A DNA stretch of 64,000 nt from Nitrospirota bacterium (GTDB taxonomy: Bacteria; Nitrospirota; UBA9217), in contig JAGVOT010000017.1 in the NCBI GenBank assembly GCA_020052615.1, positions 62,001 to 126,000 on the forward strand, read 5' to 3'. Position numbers and translations under genes: made by a program. The notes below the pieces were generated by a model that was given only the letters and a program-made list of their open reading frames with translations, was not told the DNA's origin and did no database searches. The stretch's first letter is position 1; every line of letters starts with the position of its first letter. Shown piece by piece: positions 24,041 to 32,961 of the stretch.

Positions 24041-24760
24041 TTAGCGGGGATTGGCCGAAGCCGCGGATATATCGATATTCTCCTGAATATAGGTCTGGAT
24101 CAGCGCCTGATCATCCGGGGATATGGTGACGAACTTCATTCCCATGCCCGGGTCCCTGGCGGGGCCTTCGCCGAATGCATAGCTGTAGAGGACCTGGGCC
24201 TCGACCTTGATGATCTTTTTATTGAGAACAAAGCTGACCATAAGTTTCGCCCCTGTCGGCCGGGGGTGAAGTGTTTTGACGAACATGCCCTTGCTGGAGA
24301 GAACGGTCACGAACTCGGCGCCGGTGCCGCTGCCGTCGATCGAGCCCTTGATGTATGTGGGGATCCGGACATTTTTCCGCGGCGTCGGCTCGATGGCTTC
24401 CTGGACGGCCCGGTACAGGCTCTCGGCATTGACGGGCTTCTTGAGGTAGAGGACGCACCCCGCCTCGTTGCACCGGTCCTGCACTTTGATATCGGGGAGC
24501 GAGGTCTGGACGATCACCGGCATCTTCCCAAGGGAGGGTTCCTTCTTGATGCGAGCCAGCAGGTCATAACCATGCATCCCCGGTAGCCCGAGCTCCATGA
24601 TGATCAGGGAAGGCACGGCGATCGAAATGAACTCAAGGGCCTCTTCCGCGGTCTTTACGGTCGTAACGCTATAGCCGAAGTTCTGGAGGATCATCCCCGC
24701 CTGGAACGAGTCCCTGGTGTTGTTGTCCACGACCAGGACGAATTTTTTCTTCACTGCCAC
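24041..24760 (-). CDS. Degenerate response-regulator receiver fused to PilZ
   Basis: A 239-residue cytoplasmic protein starting at a GTG (24760) behind GGAAGGG. Residues 1-125 form a receiver fold, but the phospho-acceptor Asp is Glu56 (LIIMELGLPG) and the acidic pair reads Asp12-Asn13. The conserved Lys in YLKKPVN is kept. Glu at this place often mimics the phosphorylated state. Residues ~130-235 are a PilZ-like domain (RKNVRIPTYIKG, KGMFVKT, GMGMKFV), which binds cyclic di-GMP, though its RxxxR motif is imperfect. Output is probably protein-protein contact controlling motility or surface traits. It stands alone. Confidence 0.85.
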   Translation of the reverse strand: MAVKKKFVLVVDNNTRDSFQAGMILQNFGYSVTTVKTAEEALEFISIAVPSLIIMELGLPGMHGYDLLARIKKEPSLGKMPVIVQTSLPDIKVQDRCNEAGCVLYLKKPVNAESLYRAVQEAIEPTPRKNVRIPTYIKGSIDGSGTGAEFVTVLSSKGMFVKTLHPRPTGAKLMVSFVLNKKIIKVEAQVLYSYAFGEGPARDPGMGMKFVTISPDDQALIQTYIQENIDISAASANPR

Positions 24761-24950
24761 CCCTTCCTTTCTTTCAACCTTCTGTCTGCCTGTTCCCTTT
24801 AATATGGCTGTAAAGGCAATGATGCGAAACTACGATTGGCGCTGCAAAGACCAAAGACCTTCATAGGGATTTCAGCGAAAATGGTCCGACGCGGCTTACC
24901 ATCATGAGCGTATCGAATGATCTGCGTTGCATTCCTTACCATAAGATCCA

Positions 24951-26597
24951 TCACCGGCTGATGCTGATCCTGTCGCCTTCGTTGATCCCCGACCCCGCAG
25001 CCGTCTCTATCACCCAGCGGACCGGCGACCCGGAAGGATACACATCGGCCCGCGAAGGCCGGCAGTCCCGATAGATCCGTGACACAATACCGTCGGACGC
25101 GACATACATGATATCAAGGGGATAGGGCACGCTTCCCATCCAGAAGGTTACCGTCTGAGGGTCCTCATAGGAAAAGAGCGCAGCTTCATCGGCTTCCAGC
25201 TTCCGGAACCCCTGCAGGCCCTGGCGTTGTTTCTCATAACTGTCGCAGAGCAGCACGACCCGATAGACGCGCGCACCACGGCGCGGATCGGCGGAAGTGA
25301 CCGTAATGGTCATTGGCTTCACCGATCGCGCCACCGGAGCCGGTTCAGCCCCCCGGGCGATCTTCACGTTGACGACCAGCACCAGTATCCCGGCGGCGAT
25401 CGTGATGATCGTGATGAGGGCGCCCACGCGAAAATACTCCAGGAACCCGATCTCGACCTGTTTCCTCGCCTGCTGCACGACGATCAGGTTCGCTACGGAG
25501 CCGATGAGCGTGAAGTTGCCGGCGAGGGTGCTGCTCATGGCAAGCGCGAGCCACGCTATCCGGTCGCCGCCCAGTGATTCGACAAAGGGCTTCAGCAGCA
25601 TGACCGCCGGAACATTGCTGACCACATTGGAAAGAACGGCCGAGACGACCGACAGTCCCGCGATCCTGCCCGCGGGAGACAAAGCGGACAGATCGCCTGC
25701 CTTCCCGATCACGGCCCCGGCAAGTCCCGACACCTCGACGCCGTGCATGACGATAAAAAGCCCCGAAAAGAACAGGAGGAGCGTCCAGTCGACCCCCTCA
25801 AGGACCCGCTCCGTGCGCACTCCGCCGACAAGCATCAGGAGCACAGCACCGGCTATCGCGGTCAGGGAGTACGGATGCCCCAGCGAAAAGGCCGCCAAAA
25901 CGCCGGCGCAGACCGTCAGGGACTTTATCAGCAGCGGCTTGTTCATCTCATAGTGCGGCATCGCAAGTCTTCCGCCGAAGGGCACATCCACGATGTCCCT
26001 CCGATAGGCGAAGCGGATGACCAAGACGCTGACGGCCAGCCCGATGATCGTCACCGGGAACAACGCTCCGAGGAACGACAAATAGGGTATCTGGGAGTAG
26101 ATGCCGATGAGCATGTTCTGGGGATTGCCGGTGACCGTCATGGCGCCGCCGATGTTCGAAGCCGTCGCAAGCGCCAGAAGATAGGGCAGGGGATTCACCG
26201 CAAGCTGGGCCGTCATCGCCAGGATGATGGGAGTATAGAGCAGGCAGATGGTATCGTTCACGAACAGCGCCGAAAGGATGCCCGACGAGACCGTGACGAA
26301 GACCAGCAGCTGGAACGGCGTTTTCGACAGCGACAGGATGCGGTCTGCCATAAGCTCGAAGAACCCTGCGATACGGAGGTAGACCGTTATGATCATCATC
26401 CCGAGGAGCAGCAGGAGGGTGTGCAGGTCGATGGCGGCGAAGGCCTGGTCGAGGGTGAGCACCCCCGTGACGATCATGAGCACGCCGCCCACCAGCGCGC
26501 CGGCGGGCCGGTCGATGTGGATGCGCGGGATCTGACGGAGGCCGATGAAGAGATAGGTGATGAGGAAGATACCAAGCGCGGTGATCATGAGCGGCAC
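24951..26597 (-). CDS. SLC13/ArsB-like ion transporter fused to a C-terminal DUF192 domain
   Basis: A 548-residue protein starting at GTG 26597 or ATG 26588; no strong ribosome site distinguishes them. Residues 1-~415 have about eleven helices of the CitMHS/ArsB/NhaD superfamily, including NDTICLLYTPIIL, TASNIGGAMTVTGNPQN and a second half-motif SVANLIVVQQARK. Residues ~425-548 form a DUF192 domain (VLLCDSYEKQRQGLQG, SYEDPQTVTFWMGSVPYPLDIMYV), normally a stand-alone small exported protein. A fusion of the two is unusual. The transporter probably moves an anion or arsenite-like species, and the DUF192 part should lie in the periplasm. Confidence 0.85.
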   Translation of the reverse strand: MPLMITALGIFLITYLFIGLRQIPRIHIDRPAGALVGGVLMIVTGVLTLDQAFAAIDLHTLLLLLGMMIITVYLRIAGFFELMADRILSLSKTPFQLLVFVTVSSGILSALFVNDTICLLYTPIILAMTAQLAVNPLPYLLALATASNIGGAMTVTGNPQNMLIGIYSQIPYLSFLGALFPVTIIGLAVSVLVIRFAYRRDIVDVPFGGRLAMPHYEMNKPLLIKSLTVCAGVLAAFSLGHPYSLTAIAGAVLLMLVGGVRTERVLEGVDWTLLLFFSGLFIVMHGVEVSGLAGAVIGKAGDLSALSPAGRIAGLSVVSAVLSNVVSNVPAVMLLKPFVESLGGDRIAWLALAMSSTLAGNFTLIGSVANLIVVQQARKQVEIGFLEYFRVGALITIITIAAGILVLVVNVKIARGAEPAPVARSVKPMTITVTSADPRRGARVYRVVLLCDSYEKQRQGLQGFRKLEADEAALFSYEDPQTVTFWMGSVPYPLDIMYVASDGIVSRIYRDCRPSRADVYPSGSPVRWVIETAAGSGINEGDRISISR

Positions 26598-26715
26598 TGT
26601 AGCACAGAAAGGCCGGACATTTCAAGGTCGTCGTACCGAGGCGTCGCGCAGGAGTACTTGCTTCTGGATTCACAAGTCCGCATAGGCCGTCACAGCAAGT
26701 CTCTCTCTGCCACTC

Positions 26716-26875
26716 TTTGTCACCTTTCTTGCTTGCCCAAGAAAGGTAACCGAAAGAAAGGCACCCAGCGAAAATCCTTTACGGCATGCTCGGTCGTCCT
26801 CGGTACATTTCGGAAACTCGCCCTGCGGGCTCAGACAGTCCGAAATGTTTAACCCTCGTCCTCGGTCGCATGCCT
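26716..26875. repeat. Nested palindromic intergenic element
   Basis: Two large inverted repeats. ACCTTTCTTG/CAAGAAAGGT pair around 26722-26749, followed by CCGAAAGAAAGGCACCC. ACATTTCGGA/TCCGAAATGT pair at 26806-26815 and 26840-26849, with GCCC/GGGC inside and GGCATGC/GCATGCC at the flanks (26784 and 26869). Sequences of this style recur in many proteobacterial intergenic regions. The whole gap 26598-27193 has no recognisable gene. Confidence 0.6.
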
Positions 26876-27193
26876 AGATTTTCGCACGGGACTGCAAAGT
26901 CACTAGAGTCTGGAAGCGAGGCTTAAAGTCTTTGACGTACCCCAGCGCCGGGTGGCCTGGTGCGAAGACTGTGCGTATGCATGCCCGACTAGGCGCAGCA
27001 CAACAACCGACTCGAAAGCAGCGCGTCCGCAGGAGAAGCGCTGCAGGGAAAGGGACAAAGAAGAGAGGAACATGAAAATCATTCTGCATGCTTAGCACAG
27101 CGAGCCACCGGGTTTTACCCAAAAGGAACAGGCAGTTTAGACACTTGGATTTACTGGGAGGCAGAGCGATCTGTTCTCGGTGACAAAATGATA

Positions 27194-27892
27194 CTACCGC
27201 AGAAGGGCGGAAAAATAGGGCGTGATCTTCTCAAGCATGCTGTCCGCCGCCAGGGGGACCATTTTGGCAAAGGCGTCCAGGTTCACGAGGGCGTTCACGT
27301 TGACGTCGGTCTTTGCCCCGCCGAGCAGCCGGTCGACAAAGTCCCTGTTCACCTGCGAGATCTGCGCGTAGATCCTGGTCAGGCCGTCAAGGTTCCACTC
27401 CGCTGTCTTGCCCGCCTGCTGCCGGAGGTACTGCGCCACGAGATACATGGAGACCATGCGGAAGATCGTCTCCTCCAGGCTGGCGAAGGGCAGATGAAAA
27501 CGCACCATGGGCTTGAGCTGTTCCATGACGGGACAGCCGCTCGTTGTCATGATGATCCCGAGGAGGGGGCTCAGTCCCATCTGGACCGTCGTGTCCTTGG
27601 AGTACGTGCGTTCGTCGGTGACCACGACCACGCTCACCCGGTCATGGGAGATGAGATCGCTGAACTTCTCGACGACCCTTGAAAAGTTCGCGGCGATCGG
27701 GCAACGGGGATGGGCGCCCTCATCGAGCGGGCAGTTCGCGCACTGATGATACCGCAGCAATGTCCATTCGGGCTGGTCAGCACGGTCATCGGGATCGAGC
27801 GCAAGGGTCCCCTTGTCCAGGCGGAGGTCGAATCGGAGGACCGAACCGTCGTCGAACGTGTAAGCGTACGCGATCTTGTAATAGTTCGTCAT
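27194..27892 (-). CDS. DUF6901-like protein with a CxxC/C cluster
   Basis: A 232-residue cytoplasmic protein. I start it at 27892 (MTNYYKIAYAYTFDDGS), since the upstream extension has low-complexity, non-family sequence; the ribosome site is weak. It contains a putative metal or redox site YHQCANCPLDEGAHPRCP (three Cys and a His at about 47-65), then ISHDRVSVVVVTDERTYSK, MGLSPLLGIIMTTSGCPVM and a helical C-terminus (SQVNRDFVDRLLGG). The pattern matches a conserved family of unknown function found in delta-proteobacteria and relatives. It is divergent from the phospholipase-A2-like gene. Confidence 0.7.
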   Translation of the reverse strand: MTNYYKIAYAYTFDDGSVLRFDLRLDKGTLALDPDDRADQPEWTLLRYHQCANCPLDEGAHPRCPIAANFSRVVEKFSDLISHDRVSVVVVTDERTYSKDTTVQMGLSPLLGIIMTTSGCPVMEQLKPMVRFHLPFASLEETIFRMVSMYLVAQYLRQQAGKTAEWNLDGLTRIYAQISQVNRDFVDRLLGGAKTDVNVNALVNLDAFAKMVPLAADSMLEKITPYFSALLR

Positions 27893-28068
27893 CACGGCGT
27901 CGAAGGGCCTCTGGTCATCCTGCGGTGCAAAAAACGCCGCTCCGAAGAAGAACAGCGTTGTGCGGCGACCGGGGAATAGTGTACCATAGCCGGCGGCCAT
28001 CCGTCCAGCATAACAGCTGCAAGTCCGGCGATTGCAGACCGCGGGAATTTCGTCTATACTGACGCTGC

Positions 28069-28581
28069 ATGAAGACAATGGATCGAACGATCAGCAGCAC
28101 TGTCACCATCTCGCTTTGGATCACGGCCATGCTCGCCTGCTGCACTACGGCATGGGCGGCTGGTCTGAATGACTTCACGAGCGACGGATGCAGCCTGTTC
28201 CCCGATGGGACCGTCAGCGACCGGGCAAAATGGTGCTCATGCTGCCTGCGGCATGATATCGCCTACTGGCGCGGGGGCACCGAGGATGAGCGCAGAAAGG
28301 CCGACGAGATGCTTCGGACGTGCGTGCTCGAGCGCACCGGCGACAAGGCGCTTGCCGAAACGATGTACCTCGGCGTCCGCGCAGGAGGCCATCCGGTATT
28401 CCCCGCCTGGTATCGCTGGGGATATGGCTGGCCCTACGGCCGGGGATATCGACCGCTGAACGCCGGGGAACGGGAATCGGTCCGCACAAAGCTGACGGAC
28501 TATGAAAAGGACCATCCCGGGGGATACTGCGGTGAGACGCATCTCCCTTCGGAAATAATCGATCGAGGTAAAGGGAAATGA
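28069..28581 (+). CDS. Secreted phospholipase A2-like protein
   Basis: A 170-residue exported protein with a signal peptide ending in CCTTAWA (residue ~30). The mature chain has DGCSLFPDGT and the PLA2 catalytic pattern CSCCLRHDIAYW, in which the His-Asp pair matches the active-site dyad of prokaryotic PLA2-like proteins. A Trp/Tyr/Gly-rich segment (PAWYRWGYGWPYGRGY) follows. Prokaryotic members hydrolyse phospholipids or have lost activity. The stop overlaps the start of a phosphatase gene by four bases (ATGA), so the two are translationally coupled. A shorter start at 28078 is possible. Confidence 0.75.
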   Translation: MKTMDRTISSTVTISLWITAMLACCTTAWAAGLNDFTSDGCSLFPDGTVSDRAKWCSCCLRHDIAYWRGGTEDERRKADEMLRTCVLERTGDKALAETMYLGVRAGGHPVFPAWYRWGYGWPYGRGYRPLNAGERESVRTKLTDYEKDHPGGYCGETHLPSEIIDRGKGK

Positions 28582-29150
28582 TCAGATCATTGGGACGGCG
28601 GCTGCTTCTGCTCTTCATTCTCGGTTTGGCGGCAGCACCCGCTCTGGCCGGCCAGCCTGGACGTCCTGCTGAGTGGGCCACGCCGGCCCCCTCGGCCGAA
28701 CTCAAGAACTTCTTCCGGCTCGACGAGAAGGTCTACCGTTCCGCCCAGCCGAACCGCAAGGGATTCGAGGAATTGAAGCGGCTCGGCATCAGGAACGTGC
28801 TGAGCTTCCGCGACCATCACGCAGATGACCGCTACGCGAAGGGCCTGGGTCTTTCGCTCTACCGCGTGAAGATGGAGGCGGGCGGGATCAGCGACGAGCA
28901 GGTGGTCGAGTCCCTTCGGATCATCAGGACGGCGAAAGGCCCCATCGTGATCCACTGCTGGCACGGCGCCGACCGCACCGGCCTCATCAGCGCCATGTAC
29001 CGCATCCTGCACCAGAACTGGTCAAAGGAGGAGGCCATCGAGGAGCTGATGAAGGGCGGTTACGGGTATCACGCGCTCTACCGGAACATTCCGGAGTACA
29101 TCCGGAAGGTGGACATCGAGGCCGTCAGGCAGCGCGTCGTTGCCCCCTGA
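28578..29150 (+). CDS. Exported dual-specificity/tyrosine phosphatase
   Basis: A 190-residue protein with a signal peptide (LLLLFILGLAAAPALA) and the Cys-phosphatase P-loop HCWHGADRTG (His-Cys-x5-Arg) at about residues 122-131. The preceding acidic loop is LSFRDHHADDRYAKG, and VYRSAQPNRKGFEELKRLGI is the N-terminal motif of the DSP/Siw14-like group that acts on inositol pyrophosphates or phosphotyrosine. Export suggests a periplasmic phosphatase. Coupled to the PLA2-like gene, it may belong to a lipid or phosphate scavenging pair. Confidence 0.85.
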   Translation: MIRSLGRRLLLLFILGLAAAPALAGQPGRPAEWATPAPSAELKNFFRLDEKVYRSAQPNRKGFEELKRLGIRNVLSFRDHHADDRYAKGLGLSLYRVKMEAGGISDEQVVESLRIIRTAKGPIVIHCWHGADRTGLISAMYRILHQNWSKEEAIEELMKGGYGYHALYRNIPEYIRKVDIEAVRQRVVAP

Positions 29151-29221
29151 CGGTCAAAAAATAGCTGCAAGGCGGTTGAAGCTCCCTGCAGTCCCGCCCC
29201 GGCGGCAGAGGGAATCTTCGA

Positions 29222-30046
29222 TCAACTCCCTGTCGGCGTAGTCCCCATTGTGTAGAGCACGCCGACATCGAGCCAGATGCCTTTCCCGGTCCTGAGCGCG
29301 TCGACCTCCTCGAGATGGTCGCGTTTGAACCGTTTCTGGTCCTGTTCCGGGAGCTGCGCCACCAGTCTTCGGTATCCCGCGTTCCAGACGATGTCCCACC
29401 ATTCCTCAGCACTCGCAAGATGGTAGCCCACGTTCCTCTTTTCGACGCGGACATCACCCAATCCTGCTGTTTCGAAGAGCTGCCGGCATCCTTCTTCATT
29501 TGATATCCGCTTCCAGGCCTGGGGTGGATTTTGCACACCATGGACCGCAAGCCTGTCGATGAACAGGTCCTTGAGCGGATGAAAGTAATCCTCCTGGAAG
29601 TTTGAGATCATCACCCTGCCGCCCGGTTTGACCATGGATGCGATGTGCGCAAGCTGTGTTTCCATGTCAATGACGAAGAAGATGCCGAATGCGCAGACAG
29701 CCGCATCGAAGGACCCCGGGGGGAAGCGAAGGTGCTGCATGTCCCCTTCATGGAACTCCACGTTCCTGATCCCGAGGGATCCCGCTTTCCGGCGCGCCTG
29801 GTCGAGCATTCCGGTCGAGAAGTCCACGGCTGTCACACGGCCCCCGGGAAGCGCCCTCGCAACAGCCACGGACGCGTGTCCGGTCCCGCAGGCTACGTCG
29901 AGCACATGCTCGTCGCCCTTCAGGCCGAGCAGCGCAGCCATGTTGCCCGCGCTCTCGGGAAAGAACCTGAGCGCCCTGCCGTCATAGCCGTTGGATACGG
30001 TGTCGAACGTCTGCTTTAATGCCGCCTTTAGCTGCTGCTGGTCCAT
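29222..30046 (-). CDS. Class I SAM-dependent methyltransferase (Methyltransf_11)
   Basis: A 274-residue protein; the start at 30046 (MDQQQLKAALKQTFDTVS) has AAGGAGGGGG ahead and is preferred over a 69-codon upstream extension that overlaps the next gene. Motif I is HVLDVACGTGHASVAVA, motif II TAVDFSTGM, and motif IV FDAAVCAFGIFFV. The substrate is not evident. Its pattern matches UbiE-like or small-molecule methyltransferases. It is probably co-transcribed after the aminotransferase, 47 bases upstream. Confidence 0.82.
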   Translation of the reverse strand: MDQQQLKAALKQTFDTVSNGYDGRALRFFPESAGNMAALLGLKGDEHVLDVACGTGHASVAVARALPGGRVTAVDFSTGMLDQARRKAGSLGIRNVEFHEGDMQHLRFPPGSFDAAVCAFGIFFVIDMETQLAHIASMVKPGGRVMISNFQEDYFHPLKDLFIDRLAVHGVQNPPQAWKRISNEEGCRQLFETAGLGDVRVEKRNVGYHLASAEEWWDIVWNAGYRRLVAQLPEQDQKRFKRDHLEEVDALRTGKGIWLDVGVLYTMGTTPTGS

Positions 30047-30093
30047 TTCCCCCTCCTTGTGTTTACGCGGTTCGTACTCCCCGTGAGACCGCC

Positions 30094-31266
30094 TCAGAGC
30101 CCGCACACCTTCAGGGACTTGCCGATCCTCTGCATGCCTTCTTCGATGTCCGGTTCTGCCGCATTCGTGAAATTGAGCCGCAGGGTGTTCTTTCCCGACC
30201 CGTCGGGGAAGAACTCCGTTCCCGGCACGAAGGCCACGTTCCGCGTAATGCATTCTTTCAGAAGTGCGCCGGTATCCGCATCGTCGGGCAGCCGCACCCA
30301 GAAAAACATCCCGCCGCCGGGCTTGGTCCAGGAAGCTGATCCCGGAAGATGCCGCTCAAGGGCCCTGAGCATGGCGTCTCTTCGTCCCCGGTACGTTTTT
30401 ATGACCAGATCGATGTGATTCTGATACAGCCCGCTTTCCAGATACTCGTTCACGATATACTGGCCGAAGGTGTTGGTCTGGAGGTCCGTGCCCTGTTTTG
30501 CGATCACGAGCTTTTTCAGCAGTTCCGCGTCACCCGCCGCATAGGCCACGCGGAAGCCGGGCGCGATCGTCTTGGAGAAGGAGCTCAGGTACACGACATT
30601 CCTGCCTTCGGCCAGCTCAAAGAGCGACGGCAGGCCCTCGCCCTCGAACCTGAGCGCGCCGTACGGATCGTCCTCGACAAGAACGACATCGTGGTCGCGC
30701 ACCAGCTTTGCCAGTTCCTTTCTCCGTTCCAGGGGATAAGAAAGACCTGTCGGGTTCTGGAAGTTCGGCATCACATACACGAACCGCGGTTTCTGACGCG
30801 CGAGATGCTTCCTGAGCGATGCAAGATCGATTCCGCCGCTGTCGGACGCGATTGCCGTCACCTTCGCCTGAAAGAGCTGGAACGACTGAAGCGCGCCGAG
30901 ATAGGTGGGATTCTCGGTGAACACCGGGGAACCCTTGTCGATAAACACCTTGGACAGCAGGTCCAGCGCCTGCTGCGATCCCTGGGTGATGATGACGTTC
31001 TCCGCGGACAGCCGGGTCCTGCCAGGATCGAGCATGGCAGCGATCTTCTCCCGGAGCGGCGCTATCCCCTCGGTCACGGAGTACTGCAGCGCAGCGGGAC
31101 CGTTCTTCCGCAGAACGGCGTCCGCGCATGCCGCGATCTCCTTTACGGGAAACAGCTCCGGCGCGGGCAGACCGCCGGCAAAGGAGATCATCCCCGGCCG
31201 CGACATCAGCTTCAGGATGTCCCGGATCGCGGAGTTTTTTATCGTCCCCATTCTCTCGGCGTACAT
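30094..31266 (-). CDS. PLP-dependent aminotransferase (2-aminoadipate/MocR-like class I)
   Basis: A 390-residue enzyme with AAGGAGA before the ATG. Features are the N-terminal ISFAGGLPAPELFP, VIITQGSQQALDL, YVMPNFQNPTGL, the DDPYG motif, and the PLP-Lys in SSFSKTIAPGFRVAY. It matches LysN/2-aminoadipate or aromatic/valine transaminases; the substrate cannot be fixed from sequence. It lies upstream of the methyltransferase. No DNA-binding domain precedes it, so it is not a MocR regulator. Confidence 0.88.
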   Translation of the reverse strand: MYAERMGTIKNSAIRDILKLMSRPGMISFAGGLPAPELFPVKEIAACADAVLRKNGPAALQYSVTEGIAPLREKIAAMLDPGRTRLSAENVIITQGSQQALDLLSKVFIDKGSPVFTENPTYLGALQSFQLFQAKVTAIASDSGGIDLASLRKHLARQKPRFVYVMPNFQNPTGLSYPLERRKELAKLVRDHDVVLVEDDPYGALRFEGEGLPSLFELAEGRNVVYLSSFSKTIAPGFRVAYAAGDAELLKKLVIAKQGTDLQTNTFGQYIVNEYLESGLYQNHIDLVIKTYRGRRDAMLRALERHLPGSASWTKPGGGMFFWVRLPDDADTGALLKECITRNVAFVPGTEFFPDGSGKNTLRLNFTNAAEPDIEEGMQRIGKSLKVCGL

Positions 31267-31375
31267 GATTGCTCTCCTTTCTCCTCGAAGTTCATCTCAC
31301 ACCCGACTCTTCAGATCGCGCCCTTTCACCGCCGCCTTGCTCCCCTTTCTATCCTTCCATTCCGCACTCCGCACT

Positions 31376-31467
31376 TGATTTTCCCCTTGTCCCCTTGTCT
31401 CCCCGGCACCGTATCTCCGCGTCAGTATTACCCCTTGTCCCCTTGTCCCCGCGTCCCCGCGTCCGCC
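31376..31467. repeat. Periodic CCCCTTGTC / CCCCGCGTC units
   Basis: The gap between the EamA transporter and the aminotransferase holds runs of CCCCTTGTC and CCGCGTC units, including adjacent copies, and at 31360-31375 a CCGCACTCCGCACTT block. It is the complement of the CACGGGGAC units near 9780. The composition of the last codons of the EamA gene is also affected. Confidence 0.55.
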
Positions 31468-32391
31468 TCACCCCGCGTCTCCGCGGCCGCCTCTTTGTCC
31501 CAGAACCACCAGCACCACGCCCGCAAGGATGATCCCCATGGCCCAGACCTCCAGCATGCCGATCCTCTCGCCGCCGAGCCAGAGCCCGAGCAGGAGCGCC
31601 AAGACCGGGTTCACGTAGGCATAGCTCGTTGCCAGAGCGGGCCGCACCCTGCCGAGGAGATAGATGTACGCGGTGAACCCGATAAGCGAGCCGACGATAC
31701 CGAGATAGGCAACCGCCGCAAGAGACCGCAGCGACGGCATGGCCGTGACCCGCTCGCCCATGGCGAAACCCACGATCAGCACGATGGCTCCGCCGGCGAT
31801 CATCTGGGTCGCGCCGGCCATCATGCCCCTGGGAAGGGGCACCTGCCGGCTCCAGGCGGAGCCGAAGGCCCAGGACAGGGCGGCCAGCATCAGGAGGAAT
31901 GCGCTGAGCGGATTTGCCCGCAGATCACCGCCCAGGTTCAAAAGCACGATCCCGCTGAACCCGATGGAAAGACCGAGCCACTCGATCCAATTGGGCCGGT
32001 GCTTCCAGATGGCCGCGAACAGCACGGTCCAAAGCGGCGTGGTCGCGATCACGAGCGCGGCAAGACCGGAAGACACCCGCTGCTGCGCATAGGCCACGCC
32101 GGCGCTCCCGCCCAGCATCAGGAACATGCCGATCACCGCCGACCACAACCACTCCCGGAGGCTCGGCCGTACCGCTCCGCGCGATTGCAGCCAGGCGTAA
32201 ACGATCAGCCCGAAGAGGAAGAATCGCATGCCCATCATGAACAGGGGCGGCAGGCTTTCGAGGGCGAACTTGATCGCCAGGTACGTGGAGCTCCAGGAGA
32301 GGTAGACCGCGACCAGCGCAGCGATCACGCCTGATGCCCGCGTCTCCTGCGGCACAGCGCAGCCGCTCTCCTCTTCGTTGTTCGAGATCAT
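31468..32391 (-). CDS. EamA/DMT-family transporter
   Basis: A 307-residue membrane protein of ten helices with two EamA repeats. It starts at 32391 overlapping the PPOX stop (ATGA). Visible features are SWSSTYLAIKFALESLPPLF, YAQQRVSSGLAALVIATTPLW and PVLALLLGLWLGGERIGM. The family exports amino acids, drugs or metabolites. The extreme C-terminus runs into the periodic intergenic element, so the last ~10 residues (GQRGGRGDAG) may be non-native. Coupled to a PPOX-family gene. Confidence 0.88.
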   Translation of the reverse strand: MISNNEEESGCAVPQETRASGVIAALVAVYLSWSSTYLAIKFALESLPPLFMMGMRFFLFGLIVYAWLQSRGAVRPSLREWLWSAVIGMFLMLGGSAGVAYAQQRVSSGLAALVIATTPLWTVLFAAIWKHRPNWIEWLGLSIGFSGIVLLNLGGDLRANPLSAFLLMLAALSWAFGSAWSRQVPLPRGMMAGATQMIAGGAIVLIVGFAMGERVTAMPSLRSLAAVAYLGIVGSLIGFTAYIYLLGRVRPALATSYAYVNPVLALLLGLWLGGERIGMLEVWAMGIILAGVVLVVLGQRGGRGDAG

Positions 32392-32942
32392 CCTTCATCT
32401 CCCTGCATTTCCATCGGCAGTGGCTTTCCGGCCTGAAGGCCTGCGAGCACATTATCGCGCAGTACGCCTGTGCCCAGGTCCTCTTTGCCGGTCATTGTTT
32501 CGATATCGATCCGCACCACCGCCGTTATCGCGAGCTTGGCGTCGAGAAATTCGCCGTATCCTCCCCCGGGCTGGTACTTTCTCATGAGTTCCGAAAGCGC
32601 CTTTCTCCGTTCGACCTTGTCATGAACAAGAGCGGCCTTGCCGTAGATAATGACGCTTTGATAAAGATACGATGCATTGCAGGGATCCTCCTGACTTCCC
32701 TTCACGTATGCGATCGGGAGGTCCACTTCAAAACAGACCCTGCTGTCCCGCAGGATGTCGTCGATCTTCTCGCCTTCCTTCGCTGAATGAAAATAGAGCG
32801 CGTGGTCGGCACACGCGAAGTTCAGGGGTTTGATCCGGGGATACCCGTCCTTACCTTTGGTCCCGAGGCGGCCCACGGTCGCGCTCCTGAGCAGGTTGTC
32901 TATGACGTTCTGTTCGATGATCTCTTTCTTGTGTCGTCGCAT
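32388..32942 (-). CDS. Pyridoxamine 5'-phosphate oxidase (PPOX)-family flavoprotein
   Basis: A 184-residue protein started at 32942 (MRRHKKEIIEQN), with GAGGAG upstream. The split-barrel FMN fold shows in ATVGRLGTKGKDGYPRIKPLNF and ALYFHSAKEGEKIDD, with VCFEVDLPIAY. This PPOX group (NimA/HugZ-like) includes nitroimidazole reductases and F420- or FMN-dependent reductases. Its start lies just downstream of a strong terminator, which may serve as a leader attenuator. It is translationally coupled to the EamA gene. Confidence 0.83.
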   Translation of the reverse strand: MRRHKKEIIEQNVIDNLLRSATVGRLGTKGKDGYPRIKPLNFACADHALYFHSAKEGEKIDDILRDSRVCFEVDLPIAYVKGSQEDPCNASYLYQSVIIYGKAALVHDKVERRKALSELMRKYQPGGGYGEFLDAKLAITAVVRIDIETMTGKEDLGTGVLRDNVLAGLQAGKPLPMEMQGDEG

Positions 32943-32961
32943 ATACTCTCCTCGCGGAAGA

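Noticed and set aside
26874-27122. Minus-strand ORF of 82 codons in the 26.6-27.2 kb gap
   Set aside because: No ribosome site and it overlaps the palindromic element; the sequence shows no family pattern.
30349-32334. Open frame of 661 codons on the plus strand
   Set aside because: It runs antisense through the aminotransferase, an intergenic repeat and the EamA gene, with no domain.
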